Source: Thermoplasmata archaeon
GTDB taxonomy: Archaea > Thermoplasmatota > E2 > DHVEG-1 > B8-G13
Reading direction: 5' to 3'
Assembly (NCBI GenBank): GCA_003649745.1
Contig: QMST01000020.1
Coordinates: 1-7,825, forward strand
Length of the DNA stretch: 7,825 bases
Shown one piece after another: positions 1 through 7,201 of the stretch. Numbering within the stretch: the first letter of the stretch is position 1; every line of letters begins with the position of its first letter. The translations under genes and the position numbers were made by a program. The notes under the pieces were generated by a model that worked only from the letters and a program-made list of their open reading frames with translations, was not told the origin of the DNA and searched no databases.

Positions 1-45
1 TCCCCTAGCTAATACAATAAACATTACATCAATTTTTATTAACAT
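1..45 (-). CDS. Possible 5' end of an unidentified gene, cut by the left window edge
   Basis: A minus-strand reading frame starts with ATG at position 45 and stays open for 15 codons to the window edge (MLIKIDVMFIVLARG). An in-frame TGA lies directly before the ATG, so translation could begin only here or at the second Met (position 24). The peptide looks like a beta strand opening a small cytoplasmic domain, but 15 residues are too few to name a family. A TATA-like stretch near 85-95 would place a transcription start near 64, giving a leader of about 20 nt. The G-rich run in that leader (minus strand, 65-71) is too far upstream to be a normal ribosome binding site. An open frame this short can easily arise by chance. 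Confidence 0.25.
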   Translation of the reverse strand, partial: MLIKIDVMFIVLARG

Positions 46-138
46 TCATAGTAAAAAATTAGAACCCCCCCTCTAACAACCATTCTAAGATATATCTAGT
101 CTCAATTAAATCACCATGGGATAGCTACTGGAAAAATG

Positions 139-150
139 CTAAAAAAACCA
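139..150 (-). terminator. Possible T-rich terminator after the UbiA gene
   Basis: Read on the minus strand, a run of seven T (positions 147 to 141) lies about 20 bases after the UbiA stop codon, followed by a five-T run at 136-132. Archaeal RNA polymerase commonly stops at oligo-T tracts without needing a hairpin, and I see no strong stem here. This would end the C25-UbiA transcript. In a genome this AT-rich such runs also occur by chance. Confidence 0.35.
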
Positions 151-166
151 ATACGATATAGGTTTA

Positions 167-1039
167 TCAAGTGAAACCACCTAATAAAAACGCGATTAAG
201 CCAATGAACATCGCCAACAAAGTGATTTTTCTATAGATATTTATATTCTGCTCTTTCTTTAGAGAAAGATCTACAACAACATAAACAAATAGTATATCAG
301 CTAGCAAAACAGTACATAGGTAGAGATAATTATGATAGTATGATTTGTCAACTAGGAGTACAAAGGGTATTATGCTTATAGCAACTGCGGATAAATAAAA
401 AACATTGATGATAAAAACTGAGCTTTTCAACCCTATATATATGGGTAAGGATTTAACACCTTTTTTCCTATCACCTCTATAGTCCATTATATCTTTCATT
501 ATTTCTCTACCAGATCCACTTAGAAAAGCAATTGCAGCTATAATGTAAACAATAACAGGGATATGGGTGGAGATCACTGTTCCACCAAAGATAAAAGGGA
601 TAGCCATTGTGTAAGATATATAAAAATTACCAATGAGTTTAACCTTTTTCATTTTGATATCATAGGCTATTGCTAAAAAACCTGTGAACAAGGCAATGAG
701 AAAACAGATGGTGTTTACAAAGAATGAAAACAGTAAACCCAGTGGGAACATGGTGGAAAAAAAGATGAGAGCATGTTTTGGTTTTAAATCACCTCTGACA
801 AGTGGTCTATCCATTCGTTTGTTTTCCTTGTCTATTTCGAAGTCAAAGTAGTCATTTAATGCAAAGGTGGCAGCCTCGAGAAATATAGGGGTGAGACAGG
901 CATAAATTAGTTTTTCTATTGGTAGAAAACCCTTGCCAGCTATTAGAGCACCTATGAACACGGCAATGGCAAGCATAAAACCATGTTCTAACCTGAGTAG
1001 ATCCCATGTAGCTTTTATTAGAGTTTTTTTTCTCCTCAC
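167..1039 (-). CDS. UbiA-family prenyltransferase, probably digeranylgeranylglyceryl phosphate synthase
   Basis: This integral membrane enzyme of 290 residues probably adds the second geranylgeranyl chain to geranylgeranylglyceryl phosphate, making the archaeal lipid precursor DGGGP (EC 2.5.1.42). Both Asp-rich motifs that bind the Mg-diphosphate substrate are present: N62-D63-x-x-D66-x-x-x-D70, and D183-x-x-D186-x-x-x-D190 within REIMKDIMDYRGDRKKG (178-194). Hydrophobic segments at about 20-36, 42-60, 90-108, 110-126, 140-156, 160-176, 208-230, 238-257 and 272-288 fit the usual eight or nine helices, and the length is normal for the family. The start codon is GTG at 1039. An in-frame TAA two codons upstream rules out a longer protein, and the next Met (22) would cut into helix 1. 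The stop is TGA. Only 7 bases separate it from the upstream C25 stop, and I see no good Shine-Dalgarno site of its own, so translation is probably coupled. UbiA paralogs such as menaquinone or heme-pathway enzymes are less likely given the second motif. Confidence 0.87.
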   Translation of the reverse strand: MRRKKTLIKATWDLLRLEHGFMLAIAVFIGALIAGKGFLPIEKLIYACLTPIFLEAATFALNDYFDFEIDKENKRMDRPLVRGDLKPKHALIFFSTMFPLGLLFSFFVNTICFLIALFTGFLAIAYDIKMKKVKLIGNFYISYTMAIPFIFGGTVISTHIPVIVYIIAAIAFLSGSGREIMKDIMDYRGDRKKGVKSLPIYIGLKSSVFIINVFYLSAVAISIIPFVLLVDKSYYHNYLYLCTVLLADILFVYVVVDLSLKKEQNINIYRKITLLAMFIGLIAFLLGGFT

Positions 1040-1046
1040 TTGTTAT

Positions 1047-3161
1047 CTACCGAGAGAGATATCTTTCGATTATAAAATAAATCTTTTCAAAAAACAAATA
1101 ATGGTGGAGGAAGGAAGCTTTTATTGGCAATGGGTTTGACCATCCACTTAAAACTCCATGGGTATCCTTCGCTCTAACCTTTATACTGTATTCTCCTTTT
1201 TTCTCCCATTTATGAGTCGCTGTGACAGTTTCTCCGTTGTTGTATGGTCCTAGCCATCCACTGTTTGTTCCGTCTCCCCAGTCGAAGTAGTAGTAGATTT
1301 GATCCCCATCAGGATCAGTAGTTGAAGTAGTATAAGAGTATGTTTTTCCTATTTTTATTCTGTCTGGACCAGTTGGTGTCAATGGTTTATTTGGTTTTTG
1401 TGACGATGAGCGGATAGAGAGAGTAGGGTCTCCAAACGGCTGCCATTCCATTATGGTTTTATAATCAAGTGTGTCATTGCTCCCAGCTTTTTCATTTATA
1501 TACCTCCGTAATGCGTTTCCCCATAGCTCGCCAAAATATCTAGAGTGATCAAAGGCATAGGCCCGGAAAGAGTTCTGCTCCATCAGACCAACAAGACCAT
1601 AGGTCACATATCTCCCTGTATAGATCCATCCTAACCCAGTGTTGCCAAGGCTTGCTATTCCACCACCATTTCCATTAGATACAAAGCTCCATCCAAGACA
1701 ATTTTCTTTCTCATCAAACTTGCTACATGAACAGGCACTAATCACAACTATAGGAAGTTTTTCACCATTTGAAAGAGAATTCACATTATTAACCCTGTAT
1801 CCACCTGTTGGAATCCATGTATTCTCCTTGTTGTGTGGATGAGTAGCCCAAACAGATGGGTTTCCATGACCAGAGAAATCAGCAAATCCAGCTCCCTCCT
1901 CAAAGGCAGAAGCTATGTTAGAAGCATAATATACTTTCCCATTTGAAGCCCAAATCTCTAAACCCATGAAACCATCCATGGTTTTTAGGATAGCCTGGTT
2001 TGCATATTCACCCTCATCTATATTATCATTGTCACCTGGTGCTGTGTCACCACCACATAATATGATATTGCTAAACCAGTTTTGAGTGTAAGCCTTGTTG
2101 TTCTCATAATTAATTATCTTATCTACAACCTCCTTAACCTCCTCCTCATTAGTACAAGCTAGTCTACCAAGATAAACATCTGGGTAGAGATCCATCCTAT
2201 CAAAATTACCATTGTAGTTAAACTCTGCAAAAACACTATTATTGTTTGTATCCCAACTGGAGAAATTACCATTTCCATCATAGATATCAGCGAAATATAG
2301 ATCACTTACAAAGTTGGTTTCATAGTCATCATTCACATAAACATATCTCACAGGTATCTCTTTTGCACTGCCCACTAGCAGAACAAATTTAATACCAAAA
2401 TTATCAATTGCATCCTTGATATAATATTTCAAATCCTCCGCTCTATCCCGCCCCTGGTGTGGTATATCCTCTAGACTAACCAGTTTTGTTTTAACACCCA
2501 TGGAATTCTTATGATCCACCAAGGGTTGTAAATCATCAGAAAAACAGGATGGAGAAACAATTAACAAATCATATCCCCCATTAGAAAAAGATTTTCCAGG
2601 TAGCTGATACTCGATTTCAACCCTTGCCCCGCTAACAAACTCTACAATATTATCAGATAACTCTCTAACTGGGTAAAACCTTAGACTTAAGAACACTTTT
2701 CTCTCTAAACCTTCTAAACCACATCCTTTATAATATTCAAACCATTTCGAAGGAAAAGGCAACCTCTTCTTTTCTTTGAAAACATTTTTGGAAACAGTTT
2801 TCTTTTTTTCAACAATCTTACCTGCAATCACAGGATATTGAGCATTCTCTATCTCCCCATCTACCTTAATTTTTTCTATTTTATCTGCTACACATTTGAT
2901 TTTTTTAATTTTTGTCCCAGATGGAAATGCAAATGTCTTAGTAAACATTGGAAGAACAGGCAGACCAGGTTTTAAAACAAAAGAGTCAGTCCCAGAGAGG
3001 GATATGTAAACAGTGTTAGAGTTTTTAATGAAAACAGGTTGTGGAAAAACTATTTGATCAGTTATCCTCTGGTTTTTTGCACCTTTTACATTCACAAACA
3101 GTATAGTAAATACTAGTATGAGGCAGAGAAAAAAAGTTGTAATCTTGTGTTTTTTTCTCAA
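1047..3161 (-). CDS. Secreted gingipain-family (C25) cysteine protease with C-terminal PKD domain
   Basis: This 704-residue protein is probably exported and cuts proteins outside the cell. A signal peptide covers about 1-28 (basic start, then a hydrophobic core at 9-24). Residues about 30-190 look like a propeptide region. The caspase-like C25 domain spans about 195-585. It contains FVLLVGSAKEIP (259-270), DVYLGRL (328-334), the catalytic His432 in FSGHG (429-433) and the probable catalytic Cys477 in VVISACS (472-478), and ends with the family's typical PFGDPTL (575-581). A PKD domain follows at about 588-682, with DPDGD (616-620), FDWGDG (626-631) and a closing SGWSNPLPI (672-680). The last 24 residues form an aromatic/basic tail ending SLSR-like (YLSR). 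The start is TTG, supported by a strong Shine-Dalgarno site and by the signal peptide; an upstream ATG at 3174 is out of frame. No frameshift is seen. The gene has its own promoter and is followed 7 bases later by the UbiA gene. Cleavage specificity cannot be read from the sequence. Confidence 0.9.
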   Translation of the reverse strand: MRKKHKITTFFLCLILVFTILFVNVKGAKNQRITDQIVFPQPVFIKNSNTVYISLSGTDSFVLKPGLPVLPMFTKTFAFPSGTKIKKIKCVADKIEKIKVDGEIENAQYPVIAGKIVEKKKTVSKNVFKEKKRLPFPSKWFEYYKGCGLEGLERKVFLSLRFYPVRELSDNIVEFVSGARVEIEYQLPGKSFSNGGYDLLIVSPSCFSDDLQPLVDHKNSMGVKTKLVSLEDIPHQGRDRAEDLKYYIKDAIDNFGIKFVLLVGSAKEIPVRYVYVNDDYETNFVSDLYFADIYDGNGNFSSWDTNNNSVFAEFNYNGNFDRMDLYPDVYLGRLACTNEEEVKEVVDKIINYENNKAYTQNWFSNIILCGGDTAPGDNDNIDEGEYANQAILKTMDGFMGLEIWASNGKVYYASNIASAFEEGAGFADFSGHGNPSVWATHPHNKENTWIPTGGYRVNNVNSLSNGEKLPIVVISACSCSKFDEKENCLGWSFVSNGNGGGIASLGNTGLGWIYTGRYVTYGLVGLMEQNSFRAYAFDHSRYFGELWGNALRRYINEKAGSNDTLDYKTIMEWQPFGDPTLSIRSSSQKPNKPLTPTGPDRIKIGKTYSYTTSTTDPDGDQIYYYFDWGDGTNSGWLGPYNNGETVTATHKWEKKGEYSIKVRAKDTHGVLSGWSNPLPIKASFLHHYLFFEKIYFIIERYLSR

Positions 3162-3165
3162 AATT

Positions 3166-3172
3166 ACCTCCC
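3166..3172 (-). promoter_or_regulatory. Strong Shine-Dalgarno site that fixes the TTG start of the C25 protease
   Basis: On the minus strand the sequence GGGAGGT lies 4 bases before the TTG codon at 3161, an almost ideal match to the end of archaeal 16S rRNA at normal spacing. It makes TTG the start despite being a weak codon. The nearby ATG at 3174 overlaps the site and is out of frame with the protease. Confidence 0.8.
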
Positions 3173-3196
3173 ATTATCAACTAAGGAGAGAAAGGC

Positions 3197-3205
3197 TATT
3201 TAAAT
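3197..3205 (-). promoter_or_regulatory. TATA box of the C25-UbiA transcript
   Basis: In the 77-base gap after the subtilisin gene, the minus strand carries ATTTAAATA, preceded by an A-rich stretch (GCAAAC) that could serve as the TFB recognition element. An archaeal start about 26 bases downstream would fall near 3175, just ahead of the Shine-Dalgarno site, leaving a leader of about 14 nt. The geometry suggests the C25 gene is transcribed separately from the subtilisin gene, although readthrough is possible because no clear terminator separates them. Confidence 0.6.
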
Positions 3206-3238
3206 GTTTGCCTCAAATTATGGAAAGAGGGATAGTGT

Positions 3239-5356
3239 TTATCTAAAGAATATGTTTTTGAACCAGTTCCAGAAGAACATAAACGGGTTATTCAAACCCT
3301 TGTTTTTCGGAGTCACCAGTGAAACATCTATGTATGCGTAATCATTTGGATCATCAGTATCAACTATTTTTATTTTCCCAGAGAAAGCCTGGTTTTTCTC
3401 ATTTGGCGCCTTCACTGTAACCTTGATCTCTATCTTACCATCTTCTGGTTTAAGGTTTTTTCCACTTTTTGGGTTAAACGTCCATTCACCCCAGTTTGGC
3501 CAGCTTTCTATCTTCCAGTTGAGATTGTTTTCACACCAGCCATAGGGATCTGTCTCTCCAGCGTTTTCAACATATATTGATCCATGAACTGTATCACCTG
3601 GTTTTATCTGATCCCATCTCAGATTTCCATATGCTTCTAGATCTGGTTTGGGCGGCTCATATGTATCTGTGACCTCAAACAGTATTTTGGCATCATCATC
3701 ATCTGTATTAGTGCTACCATCAAACTCACCATTTGCCACCAGCCATTTACCTTCTTTCTCTGTTTTATCACTACCAGATAGAAACTTGTTGTTTATCATA
3801 TCATATGTTGCCACAAATGTTTTCCTATCTGAACTGCTACTTATATCTGCCACATCATTAGGTGACAAAAGATCATAATCCATCAATCTAATCTTTAACT
3901 GCACCCGTGGCTCATAAGCGTTAAGGGAATGCATCTTGTTAACCAACCAGTTATCCTCTGAGTTCCAAATGAAAATGTACCAGAATAAGAATTTCTGATT
4001 ATGCCCATTTTGATTCTGCACCATCTCCTCTTTACCATCAGATATCGCGCTGATTCTGTAAAACCACTCCGGTTTACCATTCAATGGATCTATAGGATCG
4101 ATTTTGTCTACCTCATGTATTTTTATATTTATCTTTGGAATCATGGTAGAGTTTTGATCATCAAATGATGCATCAACACGCCCATAACCATAATATATAT
4201 CCTTACCAGGATCTCCTAAATCATCTGCTGTTCTCCTGAGAAGATCCCTAATCTCCTGATTTGTATAATCAGGATGTAATGACTTGGCAAGAGCAGCTAC
4301 ACCTGCAACATGAGGAGTCGCCATACTTGTTCCACTGTAAAACTCATAATTATCACCAGGTACTGATGACACAATTGCCTCCCCAGGCGCCACTAATTCT
4401 AGCCTACTACCATAATTACTCCAACTGCATCTCTTACTATCAGAATCTATAGCACCAACAGCTATAACAGTATCATAACCAGCCGGATATGAAACCTCAG
4501 ATGCACCATCATTACCTGCAGCAGCAACAAGCAAAACCCCCTTATTCCATGCATAATTACATGCATCCTCCTCTACATTACTAGATGGACCACCCAGGCT
4601 CATACTTATAATATCGGCACCATGATCTGCAGCATGGATAATACCATCAGCCACATCTGATGCAGATCCATACCCATCTGAATCTAACACCTTTTCAGCC
4701 ATTATACTAACCTGAGCGACACCAGCTATTCCCTTATTATTATTCATAACACCAGCTGCTATTCCAGCACAATGCGTACCATGTCCGTTATCATCCTTTG
4801 GATCGTCATCATCATTAACAAAATCATAACCACCCTGCACATAGTTCGCTGCTATATCCTCATGGGTATAATCAACACCTGTATCCACAATAGCAATTTT
4901 TACACTTTTACTACCCTTAGTCTTATCCCATGCCTTAGGACATTTTATCATCATTGGACCCCATTGTTGATCCCAATAAGGATCATTAGGTGTAAAACAA
5001 GCATGAATTTTCCAATCAGGCTCCGCATATCTTATACCAGGTTTATTCTTTATACTCTCAATAAAGGACAACTCATCTCCATCTTTAACTTTAACCACAG
5101 CGAAACCAATTTTTTCGTTCTTAGAAATAATATCTTTTTCAAAATTATACCTCTTAGCAATATGTTCTATACCCATGGTTTTTTTGAAACCAACGATTAC
5201 CCTTCCATTAACGAACTCAGGCATGTTACTCGTGGATTTAAACAAAGACGAGCTTCCTTCCAAGTTTTTTACATTTCTTATCTTTATTCCTGCAGCACCT
5301 ATGCTACCAATTAACAGCCCAATAACCATCATGGTTAGTAAAATCTTCTTTGTCAT
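3239..5356 (-). CDS. Secreted subtilisin-like (S8) serine protease with C2-like and Ig-like C-terminal modules
   Basis: This 705-residue protein is an exported serine endopeptidase. The signal peptide is about 1-22. An inhibitor-type propeptide covers about 48-118 (GRVIVGF, then GIRYAEPDW at 107-115). The catalytic domain is about 122-398 with a complete triad: Asp158 in IAIVDTG, His192 in GHGTHCAG, and Ser344 in SGTSMATPHVAG. Asn282 in AAAGNDG is the oxyanion-hole residue. The Cys196 next to the active site resembles proteinase-K-type enzymes. Residues about 405-565 look like a C2-like beta sandwich with Asp-rich loops (LKIRLMDYDLLSPNDVADIS, 487-506). Residues about 568-682 form an Ig-like module with WPNWGEWTFNP (619-629). 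It ends in a short aromatic/basic tail (683-705). The ATG start at 5356 has GAGG six bases upstream (5366-5363), and the stop lies 77 bases before the C25 start. All motifs are intact, so an active enzyme is expected. Substrates are unknown, and the C2-like assignment is from pattern only. Confidence 0.93.
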   Translation of the reverse strand: MTKKILLTMMVIGLLIGSIGAAGIKIRNVKNLEGSSSLFKSTSNMPEFVNGRVIVGFKKTMGIEHIAKRYNFEKDIISKNEKIGFAVVKVKDGDELSFIESIKNKPGIRYAEPDWKIHACFTPNDPYWDQQWGPMMIKCPKAWDKTKGSKSVKIAIVDTGVDYTHEDIAANYVQGGYDFVNDDDDPKDDNGHGTHCAGIAAGVMNNNKGIAGVAQVSIMAEKVLDSDGYGSASDVADGIIHAADHGADIISMSLGGPSSNVEEDACNYAWNKGVLLVAAAGNDGASEVSYPAGYDTVIAVGAIDSDSKRCSWSNYGSRLELVAPGEAIVSSVPGDNYEFYSGTSMATPHVAGVAALAKSLHPDYTNQEIRDLLRRTADDLGDPGKDIYYGYGRVDASFDDQNSTMIPKINIKIHEVDKIDPIDPLNGKPEWFYRISAISDGKEEMVQNQNGHNQKFLFWYIFIWNSEDNWLVNKMHSLNAYEPRVQLKIRLMDYDLLSPNDVADISSSSDRKTFVATYDMINNKFLSGSDKTEKEGKWLVANGEFDGSTNTDDDDAKILFEVTDTYEPPKPDLEAYGNLRWDQIKPGDTVHGSIYVENAGETDPYGWCENNLNWKIESWPNWGEWTFNPKSGKNLKPEDGKIEIKVTVKAPNEKNQAFSGKIKIVDTDDPNDYAYIDVSLVTPKNKGLNNPFMFFWNWFKNIFFR

Positions 5357-5400
5357 TTTATCCCTCTCTTTTTATAACTTCAAATTATAAATTATGTTAT

Positions 5401-5410
5401 AATATATAAA
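5401..5410 (-). promoter_or_regulatory. TATA box of the subtilisin gene
   Basis: On the minus strand this reads TTTATATATT. A start about 26 bases downstream would fall near 5380, giving a leader of about 24 nt that includes the GAGG ribosome binding site at 5366-5363. Other TATA-like words occur nearby (for example 5384-5396), but those would start transcription too close to or within the ribosome binding site. Confidence 0.5.
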
Positions 5411-5492
5411 TTTTTTTAAATATTTGTTTAATACATTAAAATAATATTCCCTCATTTTATAAACCTTTATTTAGCACAATTGTACAACAAAA

Positions 5493-5503
5493 TATTTATA
5501 AAA
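5493..5503 (+). promoter_or_regulatory. TATA box of the metalloprotease gene, predicting a leaderless transcript
   Basis: The plus strand reads TATTTATAAAA, centred near 5498. A start about 26 bases downstream would fall near 5524, only a few bases before the ATG at 5528. There is no Shine-Dalgarno sequence before that ATG (the bases are GAAAATAATATACAGTT), which agrees with a leaderless or nearly leaderless mRNA. Confidence 0.55.
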
Positions 5504-5527
5504 AAAGTAAGAAAATAATATACAGTT

Positions 5528-7174
5528 ATGGATAAAATCAAATTATTAAACAACAAAAATATAAAAATAGTAGCAGTTTTAGTAGCAGCAACTATTGTAA
5601 TATCAGGACTATATGCTTTATTCCTCCCAAAACACAATTATCTAGAAGAAAAAAATAAAGGAAAAAAAGAGAAAACATCTGATAACAGAATAAGCCCTCT
5701 AACTGATCAAGCCCTATTTTTCGAGATCAAAAGAATAAGAAGAAGAGGACTAGAGGAGGAAATGAGAAAATTCGGCCGTAACCTACCAAAACCAAACCCA
5801 TATTACGTTGTACTTAACATAGATGGGACAGAATATGATGGTAGTAAAATAGAATCAGCTCAGGGAAGTGGATCTGGAACAATAGCAGATTGGGATACTG
5901 GATACGGCTATGGTAAGATTATAAAAGATGCTGAGGAGGAACAAGAAATATCAGAGATAACTTTTAAAATTATGGAAATTCAAAGTAAGGGTATACTATT
6001 TTTTAAAAGAAATGTTCCTATGGAGCTGGAGAGTTTACATTTAACATATGATTACAGAACAGGTAGATGGGAGGGAGATGATTATTTCAATGATAGTGAT
6101 GGTTATGGTCACTACTTTGGAGAAAACTGTGAGATCTGGTTTGATATACATCAGACGGATTATGATGAGGATGAAATACCCTATTGGGCAGAAGTTAACA
6201 TATTGGGCACAGATCCCAAAGTTGATGATTCTAAGCTAGATCCTGATAATGATGGTGTACCAACATCCTGGGAATGGAAATGGGGTTATGACCCATTTTC
6301 ACCAGAAAACCATACACAATTAGATCCAGATGTCGATGGTCTCTCCAATGTTGTGGAGTACAAGCTCGAGAAATGGCTTACAAATCCATTTTATAAAGAT
6401 ATTTTCATAGAAGTTGACGGTATGAAAGGCAGTGGCAAAAGAAAAGATCTCCCATATTATATGTTTCCCGAAGAGTCACAGGAAATGCTTATGGATAAGT
6501 TTGCGAGACATGCGATAACTGTACATATTGATGATGGTTGCATGGGCGGTGGAGGAGAACTCCTCCCATTTGTTGAATCAATATCACAAGAGTCGGGAAT
6601 GATGCAAAAATTCTACAAATATCATTTCGCTGATGATAGAAAAGGAATATTCCATTATGCCGTGATAGCATATGCAAGTGGTTTCTGTCATCCACAAAGC
6701 TATGGAAATAGATATGATACTTTCACCATCTCTGGTTCAAAAGAGGTTTTTTCACGAGTGTTTATGCCCTACCCAAGATACAGGTTTAACCCAAGAACAT
6801 TCTACATTTGGATGGCTAGCTTGTTTATGCATGAGCTTGGACATTCACTTGGCCTCATGCCTGCTCCATGGTATTGCGGAGGGATAGACAATATTTCTAT
6901 GGTACCAGGAAGATTACCAGATAATATGAGTTTTATAGAAAAAATGAAAGCTAGGAATCATGCAATAGAATACTGGGCAAATTATGTCAGTTGTATGAAC
7001 TATGGTAACAGCGGTGGACCATTGAAAGGTATATTAAAACCATCATATGCATGGATGGTGTTAGATTACTCTGATGGTACTCATGGAGAACATGATTATA
7101 ATGATTGGGCTCATATAGATCTTACTTATTTCCAAAAATCTGCACCTTTCGTAGAAGATTCATTTGTAAGCTAA
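5528..7174 (+). CDS. Exported or membrane-anchored metzincin-like zinc metalloprotease with Asp-rich calcium loops
   Basis: This 548-residue protein has a short basic start and a hydrophobic segment at 13-33, which is either a signal peptide or an N-terminal anchor, followed by a Lys/Glu-rich linker (38-52). Residues about 90-210 form a module I cannot name, with many Asp and Tyr (for example DYRTGRWEGDD, 175-185). Three Asp-rich loops resembling thrombospondin type 3 repeats follow: DYDEDEIP (211-218), LDPDNDG (237-243) and LDPDVDG (265-271). The peptidase domain begins near KDIFIEVDGM (290-299) and carries HELGHSLGL (435-443), with His435 and His439 as zinc ligands and Glu436 as the catalytic base. 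A metzincin-type Met-turn, SCMNYG, is at 488-493. The usual third ligand position (445) is Pro, so the third ligand must lie elsewhere. The end (512-535, DYSDGTHG onward) looks like a conserved family region. It starts with ATG at 5528 and ends in tandem TAA codons. It is divergent from the subtilisin gene and 65 bases upstream of the OPT gene. Confidence 0.82.
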   Translation: MDKIKLLNNKNIKIVAVLVAATIVISGLYALFLPKHNYLEEKNKGKKEKTSDNRISPLTDQALFFEIKRIRRRGLEEEMRKFGRNLPKPNPYYVVLNIDGTEYDGSKIESAQGSGSGTIADWDTGYGYGKIIKDAEEEQEISEITFKIMEIQSKGILFFKRNVPMELESLHLTYDYRTGRWEGDDYFNDSDGYGHYFGENCEIWFDIHQTDYDEDEIPYWAEVNILGTDPKVDDSKLDPDNDGVPTSWEWKWGYDPFSPENHTQLDPDVDGLSNVVEYKLEKWLTNPFYKDIFIEVDGMKGSGKRKDLPYYMFPEESQEMLMDKFARHAITVHIDDGCMGGGGELLPFVESISQESGMMQKFYKYHFADDRKGIFHYAVIAYASGFCHPQSYGNRYDTFTISGSKEVFSRVFMPYPRYRFNPRTFYIWMASLFMHELGHSLGLMPAPWYCGGIDNISMVPGRLPDNMSFIEKMKARNHAIEYWANYVSCMNYGNSGGPLKGILKPSYAWMVLDYSDGTHGEHDYNDWAHIDLTYFQKSAPFVEDSFVS

Positions 7175-7201
7175 TAAATACTTTAAGAAAATGAAAATAT
7201 T

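Larger units (their letters stand above)
5357..5527. promoter_or_regulatory. Divergent promoter region between the subtilisin and metalloprotease genes
   Basis: These 171 bases are extremely AT-rich and hold no credible gene. They must contain the outward promoters of both flanking proteases, and each side has a TATA candidate (minus at 5401-5410, plus at 5493-5503). Between them lies the 8-base palindrome TTGTACAA (5480-5487), directly upstream of the plus-strand TATA box, where a regulator could act. No hairpin or riboswitch-like structure was evident by eye. Confidence 0.6.

Noticed and set aside
1020..1039. An AGGAG sequence directly after the UbiA GTG, considered as a ribosome binding site for a later start, and the following eight-A run considered as a slippage site.
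   Set aside because: No in-frame start codon lies at suitable spacing downstream, and the next Met would remove the start of helix 1. The zero frame is open and matches the family, so no frameshift is required.
3160..3175. The ATG at 3174 as start of the C25 protease.
   Set aside because: It is out of frame with the protease and overlaps the Shine-Dalgarno site; the TTG at 3161 has ideal spacing and gives a proper signal peptide.
3162..3238. A hairpin terminator between the subtilisin and C25 genes.
   Set aside because: I found no T-run after the subtilisin stop and no clear stem; the gap is better explained as a promoter region.
3895..4080. A 61-codon minus-strand frame inside the subtilisin gene.
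   Set aside because: It is an alternative frame of the C2-like region. The main frame is continuous through it with coherent domain structure, so neither a frameshift nor an overlapping gene is needed.
4772..5314. A 180-codon open frame on the plus strand, antisense to the subtilisin gene.
   Set aside because: It lies wholly opposite the signal, propeptide and catalytic region of an intact S8 protease. Its translation shows no recognisable motif and is rich in Ile, Thr and His, as expected from the complement of AT-rich coding DNA.
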